The notes under the pieces are model-generated. The model had not been told where the DNA came from, ran no database searches, and saw only the letters and a list, made by a program, of their open reading frames with translations. A stretch of 64,000 nt of DNA. Origin: Hyposmocoma kahamanoa (lineage: Eukaryota > Arthropoda > Insecta > Lepidoptera > Cosmopterigidae). The position numbers and the translations under genes are program-made. The DNA is taken from contig NW_020653993.1 of the NCBI RefSeq assembly GCF_003589595.1, positions 4,286,963 to 4,350,962 on the forward strand. Direction: 5' to 3'. Positions 31,898 through 41,870 of the stretch are shown here, in pieces (positions within the stretch are counted from its first letter, which is position 1; every line of letters starts with the position of its first letter).

Positions 31898-32025
31898 CGG
31901 ACATTTTGCGAATGAATATTCTGTGAACGAGACATCCTGCCAAAGAGACATTTTACTAAAGGGGCATTTTGCAAAATAGACATTTTGCGAAGGAGGAATT
32001 CTTTGAATTTGACATTTTGCGTCCA
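31898..32025 (+). repeat. Degenerate minisatellite, 'gacattttgcgaa' unit
   Basis: At least six imperfect units of ~18-21 bp built on 'gacattttgcgaa' or 'gacat..tgc.aaa' (starts near 31910, 31942, 31960, 31980, 32000, 32020). Confidence 0.8.
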
Positions 32026-33042
32026 GCAGACATCTAAAGCGCCTTCAAATTAGATGCGCGCGCATCTCACGACAGTGGCGCTGCAACTGAGCTTCTAAAT
32101 ATTGTTATGAATTCCAAATTAGTAGTGGCACATCTACAAGAGGCTAATTTTGTTCGGGTGCCAGTGTGAGAGCGCTGATGCTGCATGTTATCACTGCTTT
32201 TGTTGTATGGGAGTAATGTTGTGGAGAGAATGGTAGTATAACCAAAATTCCAAAGGGTAAAGAACTAGTGGTAATAAATCCAGTTTTAAAATATTTATTC
32301 CAGTTTTAACAATATTTATGACCTTTCAAAGTGTTTTTTCGCACAAGAGATTTTTGGTAACTGGTAAACGGCTCAAAAAAATAAAAAGGGAAGACGTGTT
32401 CGCTGCCGCAATTCGGCAGGGAGTGACGATGGAACGAAACAAAATCCGAATGTGCGGCAAAAGAAATATGGACAATTCAAAATTTAAATTTAAATACGAG
32501 TGGCCAGGAACCGGAGAAAGGCGGGAAAAAGGATATAAGGAGGTCACACCGTCACAATTTGAAGGCATCCTTGTAGCCTCAAGTTTCACCTATCGTACCT
32601 ACTGTAAAAAAATATGAAATGACTACCTTGTACAATCAGCAGTACGATATTTTTTTAATGTGTCCGTTTTTCTTAACCGCAAGTGTAAGTTGTTTTGCCG
32701 ATAGTATCGGCAGGTAAAACTGGAGAACATTCACAACAGATTTTGCATTGCGATAAGCTTACGTGACACAGATGTTTTGATTCATTTTTATGCGGTTGTC
32801 TCACTATATATATATACACACCATTAAATTTCTGTTACCTGTTTCAATTAAGAAAAAGTGTATTTTATGTTATTTTATGTAAAGTATATTATTTTTGCTA
32901 ACGCCTTTTTTGTCGAAACTTAGTTTGAGTTGTAGATCAATATTTGGATAAAGTCGAACATAGTTAAAGTCTATTGTAATTTGCCTACAAAAAAAATATC
33001 ATATTTGTTTTGTATTTCGTTATACTTATCTTTCTGAATTTA
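32026..33042. other. Intergenic with an unrecognised 99-codon frame
   Basis: A plus-strand frame at 32318-32617 encodes a Lys/Arg-rich 99-residue peptide containing 'KRLKKIKREDVFAAAIRQG'. I recognise no domain. An 87-codon antisense frame overlaps it. There is no splice or poly(A) support, so I do not call it a gene. Confidence 0.25.
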
Positions 33043-33213
33043 GAGCCGGCGTTCTGAAAAGGACAGACGCCTAGGTAAGCTGGAGGGGGAAAAAGAGAAT
33101 TAGTAAATATCGATAAAACAAACACGGAAAATAAAATAAGTGAAGAAATACTTAGTAACGGAGCACCGGGCCGGCGTTGTGAAAAGAACACAAACGACCA
33201 GGTGAGCGCAGGT
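33043..33213 (+). repeat. Pair of ~40 bp direct repeats with donor-like ends
   Basis: 33043-33085 and 33171-33213 share 'gccggcgtt.tgaaaag.aca', and each ends in a splice-donor-like AG|GTAAGC or AG|GTGAGC. The segment 33165-33300 is strikingly GC-rich compared with its flanks. Confidence 0.6.
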
Positions 33214-33343
33214 AGGCCGCGGCAGCGGCGCGGCATGGACAAAAGGCGGGACACGACCGGAGTAGCAGAGCGGAGCAGGTACCTGGAACACAACCGACTG
33301 GGATGAGTGTCAGTGATTGAGTCTGTGAAACTGATGATTTAAC

Positions 33344-33453
33344 AGCTTATATTATGGTAATTTAGTGAACACTTCGATAGCGCTTTCCATTTTGATCCCA
33401 CCGCCATCTAGCGGCAATGCGAGGTTACTAATATTTCTTGTACGTGGTGTTAC
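33344..33453 (+). repeat. Dispersed repeat K, copy 2 (recent)
   Basis: See 21334. It differs mainly by an 'att' insertion near the start and a few substitutions. Confidence 0.9.
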
Positions 33454-33465
33454 TATAGTTAATAA

Positions 33466-33682
33466 TAAACATTAGACAACATTACATACGTTACTCTGAT
33501 CCCAAAGTAAGTACTAAAGCACTTGTGTTATGGAAATTGGAAACAACGACAGTAACACAAACACCCAGACTCGAGACTATAATAGAAAAGTTAGGTTTCT
33601 ACATTGGCCTGACCGGCACGAACCCAGGACAGCGATGGCAACACCATGAAAACCGGTGTGTAAGCCATTCAACTACGAAATT
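33466..33682 (-). mobile_element. SINE E (tRNA-derived), copy 1
   Basis: Reverse copy. The box A complement 'aagccattcaactacg' lies at the right end and the box B complement 'cacgaacccagg' at 33617. The body 'acacaaacacccag', 'ggaaacaacgacagtaacac', 'cttgtgttatggaaattgga' and 'gatcccaaagtaagtacta' matches 47243-47432. Confidence 0.8.
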
Positions 33683-34097
33683 CATCAATACAAATGCAGA
33701 TTGAAATATTTTAAATACAGTTAATAACATTTATAGATGTACAAACATTATTAACATCATTGTGCCCAGGTTTTATTAATTACTTTACCTACAGGTATAA
33801 AACTTGTTATTTAGTGCCTAACTAGGGCTCAATGTTTTAGCATTTTAGTGTTTTATAGTTTGCAGTAATCATTGAGTGTGGTATTAATAAAACCTTTGCA
33901 AAGTGCCACAGCATTGAAATTTTAGTATCAATAAAATTAATGTCAATTGCTTTATCGAATGAAGGCATCTGGATGCAAGATTAATGTCGATTGTCGATTG
34001 AGGTGGTTGTAGGGTTTGTGATTTGTGCTAAATTGACCTGGGTCGCAGACAGTTCTTATTGAGTACAGTAAGCGTTTGAGTATGGAAGAACAACTAC
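33683..34097. other. Intergenic, nothing recognised
   Basis: AT-rich with short repeats of 'attttag/gttttag' at 33828-33850. Confidence 0.4.
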
Positions 34098-34392
34098 TTT
34101 TTAACCAATTTCAAAAAAAGGAGGAGGTTACCAATTCGACTGTATGTTTCTTGTTTTTTTTTGTATGTTACGCGCTAACTCTGGCGCATTTGTGAACAGA
34201 TTTTGATTTTTTTTTTGTTGGAAAGAGGGTGACTCGGTAGTGGTCCCATTTAAATTTGAAGAAGATATTCCATCTCTAAGGGTGGCACATTAGGGGTTGC
34301 ATCCGGTTTCGCGCACTTTCCGGTAACCGATTTCAATAAAATTTGGCACATAGACGTAATTCCACAAGTTTTTTAGGTCGGTGTTTTTAGTA
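34098..34392 (+). repeat. Lepidopteran 'ggaggaggtt' repeat, copy 2
   Basis: 'ctttttaaccaatttc', 'aaaaaaaggaggaggttacc', 'gttacgcgctaactctgg', 'tctaagggtggcacatt' and 'aaatttggcacatagacgt', then 'ttaggtcggtgttttt'. I recognise this as a widespread lepidopteran repeat. Confidence 0.85.
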
Positions 34393-34403
34393 GACTGAGA
34401 TTA

Positions 34404-34682
34404 TAGTAGCAGTAGAACTCCGTGTGAAAGTGTGCGTCCAGGGAAGTACGAAGTGCCACCTTCCTTATTTCTGTCGCCAAGCAGTAATGTCAGCATTACT
34501 GTGATCCGGTTTTGAAGGGTGTAAGAGTGTTGTTGAAATCACAGGCACATGAGACTTGTCAACTTAAATCTCAGAGTGACGGGCGCAGTGGCAGTGCCCC
34601 TTATATCTTTGCGATTTAAAGCTCTAAGTGGCACTGCAACTGTTATGAACACGCTTACTCTCACTTAGTATTTATTATAAAA
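34404..34682 (+). repeat. Family A repeat, copy 14
   Basis: 'agtagcagtagaactccgtg' to 'actgttatgaacacgc', then the 'accaggcgcacgacttg' block deleted and a tail 'ttagtatttattataaaa'. It begins 12 bp after the preceding repeat. Confidence 0.93.
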
Positions 34683-34970
34683 ACAACTTGCTGGACAGAC
34701 ACCACGTCCTTGTAGTCACGGGTCATTGCAGTCCCATTGAAACTCCACTGAGTTTATATTGCATTAATGATAATATTTGTCATTCTAAATCTAGTTGCAA
34801 TGGCAGTTGGGTCTCAATAGAGTGGCGGTGGAATGGCAGTGATTCAGTCACTAAAGATCGATGTTGCCCTATGAAACTACCATGGTAGTTACTATGCAAT
34901 GAATATCTTAATTTTTATCTCGTTTAAGCAATTTAATCTTCAAATTCATTCATTGGTTTCAGCCCGTTTC
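34683..34970. other. Intergenic, nothing recognised
   Basis: No signal seen. Confidence 0.4.
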
Positions 34971-34974
34971 CACC

Positions 34975-35420
34975 CACTGCTGATTAAAGGTCTCCTCTCT
35001 ATTGCGCTATTCTTTCTGGTCCCTTGCGAGTCGCGTCCAGTGGTTTCTAATTATGGCCTGGATGTCATCAATACATCGGGCAGGTGGCCTGCCTCTTGGT
35101 CGTTTTGCGTCTCTTGGCCACCATTCAGTTACGGCTTTCGTCCATCTTCAATCGTTCCTTCTAGTTAAGTGTCCATCTCCACTTAAGCTTGGCTATCCTT
35201 TTACTCACGTCTACTACCCTAGTGCGACTGTGCGACTCCGATGTCTACATTGGTAACGTGGTCTAGTAGAGAAATTCAGTACATGGCGCGCTCCATTGCC
35301 CTTTACGTTACTCCCATCTTGTGCACGTATTCTTTCGTGACCGGCCATGTCTCGGAAGCATAAGTAAGTATAGGTTGAACACCTTGGTCTTCAGGCATTG
35401 TGGGGTTCTAGACATGAAAT
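34975..35420 (-). pseudogene. RTE-type LINE, RT thumb to C-terminus
   Basis: The minus strand reads 'ILTYASETWPVTKEYVHKMGVT', 'RAMERAMY.ISLLDHVTNVDI' and 'DSQA..EMDT', followed by 'EDGRKP.L'. This corresponds to the RTE-type 'LTYG(A/S)ETW..TK' and 'RAMERAMLG.SL.D' motifs. Several stops and at least one frameshift are present. The 3' end parallels the relic at 28470-28760, so the two derive from one family. The plus-strand frames at 34899-35256 are shadows. Confidence 0.82.
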
Positions 35421-35599
35421 TAAAATCAAATTATTAGTAGACTACGTCATCGACGTACCATCGACTCGCCATTGACGAGCTGAACACCAAAACCATCGAG
35501 TATGTAATCAGAAATAGATACGAAACGTCATTTAATTTGTTTGAAAACTATTCTGCCATGTCATTACGGTGACAACTGCGCTCCGATTGGCAAGCCCGA
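35421..35599. other. Intergenic, nothing recognised
   Basis: Includes short inverted phrases 'ccatcgactcgcc' and 'gacgagctg'. No gene. Confidence 0.4.
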
Positions 35600-35925
35600 A
35601 TCTAAAAGACTTGACGGGTATCGTCAATTGTTTAACTTAAAATCGACCAGTTTAACTTGAGCTTTGCTATAATGGACGAAAATTGAAAAATTGCATATTT
35701 AGTATTTAATTACCGATGTGATTCCGTTTGTTTTGTAATTAGATGTTTTATTGTTTTTCCCACACCACCGAATGGAACAGCCCCCCATAATTAGAGATAT
35801 TATCTTTATTACAATAAATGCAGCATATTTTTGGAATATACGGAGACGTACACACAGGTCAGTTGTTGGCGGAGGATCGATGACCCTCATTTCGTCTCTA
35901 TTTCTGGTTATATACTCGATGACTA
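35600..35925 (+). repeat. Dispersed repeat L, copy 1
   Basis: Inverted relative to 63590-64000. Shared blocks: 'acgggtatcgtcaattgttt', 'gtttaacttgagctttgcta', 'ttattacaataaatgcag', 'atatacggagacgt' and 'atttctggttata'. Class unknown, and at least 320 bp long. Confidence 0.85.
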
Positions 35926-36440
35926 AAATATTGCAATGGCAGTTGAATAGTAGCTCGATGGCTAGCCACAGCTTTTAACTTTTAGCAGAATACCAAACGT
36001 ACAAAACCTGCCATTGACACTCTATCTCACACAACTGAGATTATTTAAAATTTGCAGCAGATTTGGGGCCCTGAAGTAATGGGTCAACTTGTAAGATTAT
36101 TAGTTATAGGCATCCCTGTAATAACTTTTAGGCTTATAATGAAATTGTACCATAGCGTAACAATCTTTATTTCATCGCGCTTTCTGAGCTATTCAGAACA
36201 TTCCGAGTTAAACGTGCAATTCGGATTCGGATACGATATCGTTATCCAACAGCATCTACGGAGTTAGTCAACGAAATTGATTATAAGAAAAATGAAAATA
36301 TTTTATAAATTTTATATATATTTTTAAGATTTAAAAGGTCTAAAATATAGGCATGCATTAGTCTTGCATTAAAATAAATTAATAAAATTGAACAAAATTC
36401 AGACTTTACGTAAAATAATAAGAGATTTCTATATAGATGC
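35926..36440. other. Intergenic, nothing recognised
   Basis: The 71-codon frame at 36052-36267 has a hydrophobic middle (QLVRLLVIGIPVITF) but no recognisable family. Confidence 0.35.
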
Positions 36441-36700
36441 CTTACTTTCTCAAACTCGTATCTTATAAAGAGTGATTATTCAAGAGACGGCAAAACTTTC
36501 TATTTATTTTAAATTTCTTATCCAGGGTGTTAATTTGGTTGCATTAGTTTAAGAATAGCTAAAAGCCAGTGTGTGAATATGAAGGAAACGTGATGTGAAA
36601 CCAGCATGTAAAATTTGTATATACAATCCATTTTTTGCATTTCAGTTACTTTGTGCATTAAGATACGAGTTTGAGAAAGTAAAGCGGCGATTCTTACTTT
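36441..36700 (+). repeat. Dispersed repeat Q, copy 2, with terminal inverted repeats
   Basis: 'cttactttctcaaactcgta' at 36441-36466 recurs inverted at 36656-36683 ('tacgagtttgagaaagtaaag'), giving ~25 bp near-perfect TIR-like arms. The interior matches the gap-containing copy at 22255-22500, which lacks the left arm. Confidence 0.8.
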
Positions 36701-36897
36701 GTAAACAATGGGATGTTCGGTAACTTTCATTCGATAACTGTGTTCTGATTAACATTTGTTGCCTTTGACTGTCGAGAAGTAATCATACTGGTGTGACGTC
36801 ATTTCGGTTCGGTTCCGAATACGACAGTTTGACGTTCGATTCGGGTGTTGTGAATAAAAGTGAAAAGAAATCGGTTGACAATGTTCTGAATCGAACC

Positions 36898-36962
36898 CCT
36901 GTACCCTTATTCTTAAAAACCTGAACACATCAATACTTCCCTGGACGAACTTCCTTCTACTG
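36898..36962 (-). repeat. Family A short fragment
   Basis: 'gtacccttattcttaaaaac' followed by 'atacttccctggacgaact' and 'ctac'. The middle is deleted. Confidence 0.6.
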
Positions 36963-37985
36963 ACATTAAAATCCCTTTGTAACGCAAATATCTGAATCGA
37001 AGTTTGGGAGAGCTAACTCAGTTACAAGCGCCGAGTTTAGATCTATCCAGCAATGCATTTTTGGCATAAAGGATTCAAAATCTATGGCAAATGTACAATA
37101 TTACTAATTTCATGGGCCAATAGTTACTTGTTAGTGTTAATTTTTAATAAATAAATGGTGATTGATAACTCTAGATTAAAATTAATTATTATTTACATCT
37201 AAATTTAATGAATCAATCATTTGAATCAATCCAAAGGCCGAGTTGCTTATCATAAAACATGCCTTAAGGCTATATAATATTAGTCTGACCAAAGAAGGTA
37301 TTGCTTTATTCAAAATGTATTATGATAATAATTACATGTTATATATTTCTGTCTCTATTGAATAATAAAATTACCTTATCTAAGTCAAGGACATCAAAGT
37401 GTTCATATCGACTTCAAATATGGAGGTCAATGAAATTATTCTGTGTACATATATTGTTTAAGACGTTATGAAACACAACACATTACTCTTGTATCTTATC
37501 CAATGTTAGGGGATGATTCTACCCATCGGCTCCGTTCTTCTTATAGTTACCATCGTGGTGAAAGGAGTTATTAAGGTACTCGCTGATTATTGCCCGTCGT
37601 CCGTTGCCCGTACGTCGTCGTATGGGCCTTTTAGTGTAACTCTGTCAGTTCCATTGATAATTTAAATGAGTATTTTACGAAGCATTTTATTTATTTTTAT
37701 TTTCGTAAATGCAATATAAGTTTATGAGTTCATTTTTCGATAACTTCAATGAACAACTTAATTTTTGGGTCATCACTGTTTTAATTTTGTTTCTTTGTTT
37801 CCTTATTTATTTTTTCACAAAATTCTTTTTTTGTTTTTCTTCTTATTTTGCTTTTAGTTTCATTATTTTCTTTCACAAAATTTGGGGAGTTCAATATTAG
37901 TAAATAAAATAACGCTGTTTACATTAAAAACAGAAAATGACCAAAAAGTTAAGTTGGTGTAGTATTCATTGGAGGTATCGATTTA
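36963..37985. other. Intergenic, nothing recognised
   Basis: About 1 kb. A CpG-containing patch 'cccgtcgtccgttgcccgta' lies at 37599. The 63-codon Phe-rich frame at 37709-37900 reflects T-runs. Confidence 0.4.
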
Positions 37986-37986
37986 G

Positions 37987-38263
37987 TAGCATTTGTAGCT
38001 ACTAAAGAACTCATCCAGAGAAGTTATGCCACCTTACCTAATTCTGCCGTCAAATAGTTATGTAAGTATTACTGAATTCCGGTTTTGAAGGGTGCTAGTG
38101 AAATTATGGGCATACGGGATTTATCAACTTTTGTCTCAGAGTGACGATCGAAGCGGCAGTGTCTCTATAATCTTTAAAGCTCCGAGTGCCTCTGCGATTG
38201 CTATGGAACGGTGTGTCGCTTACCACCAGGCGCACGACTTCTTCTTTCCATCACCAAAATCAT
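37987..38263 (+). repeat. Family A repeat, copy 15 (old)
   Basis: 'agtagcatttgtagctacta', 'gccaccttacctaattctgc', 'ttgaagggtgctagtgaaat' and 'accaccaggcgcacgactt', diverged throughout. Confidence 0.88.
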
Positions 38264-38599
38264 AAATAAAAACCGACACAAACTTGTCCTCTGCAGGTCC
38301 TCGCAACCTTCATCAGGTTATCGACTCATCTTGTAGGTAGTCTCCCCAATCCATATTGTTCAAAACCATTTCGGGTTAGAACGATGGTCTTAAAAGAGCA
38401 ACTTTGGGGTGATTTTATCTAAAAGGTAATTTATAATTCTGAACGTTGAAAATACATCAAATGTGTAATTCTCACGACTTCGCAACAAAAGTTAAAAATA
38501 TCACAGCATTGGCTGGAGTTTGGAGTTAAATAATTTCAAAGTTTTTAACTCTATTTGGGATTGCTGAATTTCGGTATAGAGCTGTGTTAATTGACATAG
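38264..38599. other. Intergenic, nothing recognised
   Basis: No signal seen. Confidence 0.4.
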
Positions 38600-39080
38600 T
38601 TAATTTTTAACGAACTTCAAAAAAAGGAGGAGGTTCTCAATTCGACTGTTTTTTTTTTTGTATATGTATGTATGTTACGCGATAACTCCGGTATTTGTGA
38701 ACCGATTTTAATGATTCTTTTTTGTTGGAAATAAGGCACCTCTATAGTAGTTCCATTTAATTTTGAAGAAAATCATTCACCTCTAAGGGTGGCTGTTCAC
38801 GCATGAAGTTTCATTTTTATAAATAGCGCCTAAATTTTTTTATATAGAGCAATTTTTTTAAGGGTTGATTTTGCTATTCTCCAATTCAAGGCGTTTTTCT
38901 CTCTCAATATACCTTGAGTAGTGAGAACTGATTTTAATTATCTCCTGTGTCTAGTTCCGTATAGTGGCGAACTAGAGGATGTACCGGAACCGGGTTTGCG
39001 CACTTTCCGGTAACCGATTTCAATAAAACTTGGCAAATGCATGTAATTCCACGTACTTTTGAGGTCAGTTTTATTAATAC
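38600..39080 (+). repeat. Lepidopteran 'ggaggaggtt' repeat, copy 3 (longest)
   Basis: 'tttttaacgaacttc', 'aaaaaaaggaggaggttctc', 'gttacgcgataactccgg', 'ctctaagggtggctg', 'cactttccggtaaccgattt' and 'ttttgaggtcagtttta'. It contains ~190 bp in the middle that copy 2 lacks. Confidence 0.85.
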
Positions 39081-39356
39081 TCTGTACTCAGATTATGTAT
39101 TGATTTATTCGCCCGTGTATAGGCCACTAAATGTGACGTTTTTAATGTAATTTGACGCTGCCGCTGTGGAAATAAATAAAGCGAAACAATTCGTATCCCT
39201 GTCCAATTGCTATCAAATAAGTAATACTCGACCGAATCAAAACATAATGTCAAGTATGAACATTCATTCGCATCATGCGTCAAATGAAAACATTTGGTCT
39301 AGTATTACTTATTTTGAAAAGTAACGCGGTTATCACACATTATAATATTTGCCATT
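39081..39356. other. Intergenic, nothing recognised
   Basis: Left flank of the Penelope-like element. A short inverted pair, 'taagtaatactcgacc' and 'ggtctagtattactta', brackets 39220-39311. Confidence 0.45.
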
Positions 39357-40471
39357 ATGCCTAAAGAGGGAGTAGAGTCGTTATTGGCACGCCTAAACAG
39401 CGTTCACACGAAAATCACATTCACCGTGGAATGAGAGCAGAACGGGGTTCTTCCTTTCTTGGATAGGTTGGTGAGACGTGAACATAACGGTCGGTGGTCT
39501 CATGCGGTGTATCGGAAACCAACGCACACGGATAGATACCTGAGAGCGGATTCACATCACCACCCGGTACATTTAGCCTCAGTTCCGCGGACGCTCATTA
39601 ATAAAGTTTTGAAACTATGCGACCCAGATTACATAGATGCTGAGCTAAATCATGTGAACGACGTGTTGGTTGGTAACGGTTACAAGTGGAAACAGAGTTG
39701 GCGTGTGGCAAATGCATCAACGAGGCCTCGACCAGCATCGGTAGAGAGAGCGTTAGCGTACTTACCTTATGTCAGGGGTGTGACGGATGTGATTGGAAAC
39801 ATGTTACGCCGAAGGTACAGCATCAAGACAATATTCCGTCATCTATACTCACACAGCTGCGACAATTGCTTCGCTCTCCAAAGAATAGAGTGGGTCTGGG
39901 GGTCTCCGGTATCTATATGATTCCCTGTGACTGCGGCAAGTATTACGTCGGTAAAACGAGACGGATCGTGGCTACTAGGCTAGCTGAGCATATCCTATCC
40001 AAGAAGAACCAAGATGTCAATGGATCTGCGGTGGCAGACCACTTTCTGAGCTCCGGTACTGGTCACTACATTCGGTTTGATAAAGCTAAAGTTTTAGCGC
40101 GGGAGAAGTATTTTGTGCCCCGCAAAATCCGAGAGGCTATTGAAATAAGTAGGCGACCAAATTTTAATAGAGACGGAGGCTGGAGCTTGCCGCCGACCTG
40201 GAAGCCTTGTCTATGTGTATATGGCGCTCGGTATGCAGCTGCAGATATTAGTAGTAATGACGTGGTGAGCTCTGTGTGCTGGACTGTTCCCGACAACAAT
40301 CCTACGGACAGCAGTAGCGAAGAAAAGTTCCAGGACGCGCTGACGCAACGTATCAGCCTCCCGAGTTCCCCACTGCGGGCTGCGTCATCGGCGCGCGCGC
40401 AGAGAGCCGCAGCGCGCAGTGCTAGACGTGACGCGGTCCATCACTTACCATACCAAGACCATCGATTATAG
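39357..40471 (+). pseudogene. Penelope-like element: RT C-terminus plus GIY-YIG endonuclease
   Basis: The 5'-truncated protein starts inside the RT ('LNSVHTKITFTVE'), continues 'GVLPFLDRLVRR' and 'VYRKPTHTDRYLRADSHHHP', the palm-to-thumb signature of Penelope-like reverse transcriptases. It ends in a GIY-YIG nuclease: 'GIYMIPCDCGKYYVGKT' from about 39908, with the Cys pair CDC characteristic of these elements, then 'RIVATRLAEH' and 'FVPRKIREAIEI'. The nuclease nicks target DNA for element insertion. It is damaged by an in-frame TGA at 39432-39434 and a frameshift near 39836, where the first frame (to 39920) must give way to the second (to 40471). After the nuclease comes a ~70-residue Ser/Ala/Arg-rich tail. 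The family identification is strong, but the copy is dead. Confidence 0.92.
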
Positions 40472-40581
40472 TCGAATATAGTCGGACCGCTTCCGACTAA
40501 AATATTACGCGAGTAAGTCCCGTTACTTTTATATTGTAATATTACTTATTTCGTATCAATTTCGTATCCGTTTTTGAGGAA

Positions 40582-40842
40582 TTGCAGTTGCAAAATCACA
40601 AACGCTTTTCTTCCGTCTATTTGCTCCGCATTCTGCAATTCTTTGGCCACATAGCACGCAGAATCACTGATAGTCTCGACAGCGTGATTGTTACGGGCAG
40701 GACTAATGGCAAACGACTTAGAGGTCGGAGTTTAAAACGATGGTATGACCAGGTGGCTGAAAGTCTGGTAGTATCAGTGAGCGTCTCATTCCACCTAGCC
40801 AAAGACAGAGTGCAGTGGAGAAGATTGATTGACGGTGCTTGA
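40582..40842 (+). pseudogene. RTE-type LINE, C-terminal tail
   Basis: The frame encodes 'LLRILQFFGHIARRITDSLDS', then 'GRTNGKRLRGRSLKRWYDQV', and ends 'HLAKDRVQWRRLIDGA'. This is the RTE-type distal region: 'L..FGHI.RR', the basic 'GKR.RGR...RW.DQ' block and '.A.DR..WR'. About 87 residues survive without a stop. It starts ~110 bp after the Penelope-like element. Confidence 0.85.
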
Positions 40843-40844
40843 TC

Positions 40845-41084
40845 AAAGTCACGGAGAAGGAAAGATTACTTATTTGACAGTATTTGTTTGGGATTGTATA
40901 TCGATCGATTGTATCTCGGAATGAGGATAGGACTGGACGATAAATACGACACCTCCCTGCAATTTTTGATTGCCTTCTCGGAAATACACACGTTACCGGA
41001 TTTGAGGATTACCTTGTCCTCTCCCTCTCTTCGGACTTCAGACTACCCTGTAATATCTCTCTGTGTTCTCGTCTGCTCTCAGTG
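40845..41084. other. Intergenic, nothing recognised
   Basis: Short segment between repeats. No signal seen. Confidence 0.4.
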
Positions 41085-41375
41085 TGCTCATGTTATAGGT
41101 TGCTAGGGCCAGTTGTCGTTGGTTTTGGTAGCAGATCTCTACCGTAGCTGTACCATAGTAGACTATTACCGTAGCCAGGAATAGTGTGGCCGCCGGGAGA
41201 CTAGGGGATCTTGATTTTATTATGGCCATGGTTTGGGGGATTTTGCCATAATCGCCACGCTTGGCAGGCGGGTTGGTTTGTCCCTAACAGTTTGTTTATC
41301 CCTTAGTCGCCTAGTACAATACCCACTGGAAGGGAAGCGGTGGTTCTATTCTAAGCCGAACACCACACGGCGGTA
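41085..41375 (+). repeat. Lepidopteran repeat U ('gttgctagggcc')
   Basis: 'ggttgctagggccagttgtc', 'gtagccaggaatagtgtgg', 'ttattatggccatggttt', 'gcttggcaggcgggttggt' and 'ggaagggaagcggtgg', then 'gccgaacaccacacgg'. I recognise the phrase order from lepidopteran genomes. Only one good copy is in this window. Confidence 0.55.
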
Positions 41376-41384
41376 TTGATGTGC

Positions 41385-41606
41385 GAAATTAATTTTCAAA
41401 CTTATCATGAGCTTTGCGGTGAAGGAAAACATCGTCGTGATGAAACCTGCTCGTCGAAGAAGGTTCACAACACTCGGAAAACCTGTGAAGTCTCTAACCC
41501 GCATTCGGCCAGCGTGGCGGACTATAGCCAAAACCCTCGCCTGAGAGGAGACCCGTGCCCAGCAGTGAGAAGTATAAATGGGTTGATGATTGTTGGTGAA
41601 TTGAAT
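41385..41606 (+). repeat. Lepidopteran repeat O, second good copy
   Basis: Inverted relative to 11338-11640: 'gcgaaattaattttcaaact', 'gaaggaaaacatcgtcgtga', 'tcgaagaaggttcac', 'gccaaaaccctcgcctgaga' and 'gcccagcagtgag', then 'tgggttgatgat'. Confidence 0.78.
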
Positions 41607-41870
41607 GTGTGGGTTTATCCATGTCATGTTCGCAGACTGCGCGTTTTTACGCGATGGTATTTGACATCAACTGTGACAAGGATATGGGTAGAAATATTTC
41701 GCTTCGTTTCTCCAAGAGAGACCGCATTCGTAGTCAAGCTTGAAAACTGACTTGAGAAATTATCCTCAGGGGTGGAAATAGTTTTTAATAGACGCACGTC
41801 TGAGGGCTCTTTCGATCTTGTCTGTAACACCTCTCATACAAAGTAAAATGGCAGGTTTTTGCACGACTTT

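Noticed and set aside
31898..32025. CRISPR array
   Set aside because: Units are degenerate and adjacent without unique spacers, and the genome is eukaryotic.
32318..32617. 99-residue basic protein gene
   Set aside because: No domain, no splice or poly(A) support, and an overlapping antisense frame of similar length. Kept only as a note in the intergenic entry.
34899..35256. Plus-strand 84-89 codon frames (and the similar frames at 28437-28875)
   Set aside because: They are antisense to the RTE-type reverse-transcriptase relics on the minus strand.
37709..37900. Phe-rich membrane-protein-like frame
   Set aside because: Produced by T-rich low-complexity sequence.
40066..40299. Minus-strand frame inside the Penelope-like element
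   Set aside because: Antisense shadow of the GIY-YIG region.
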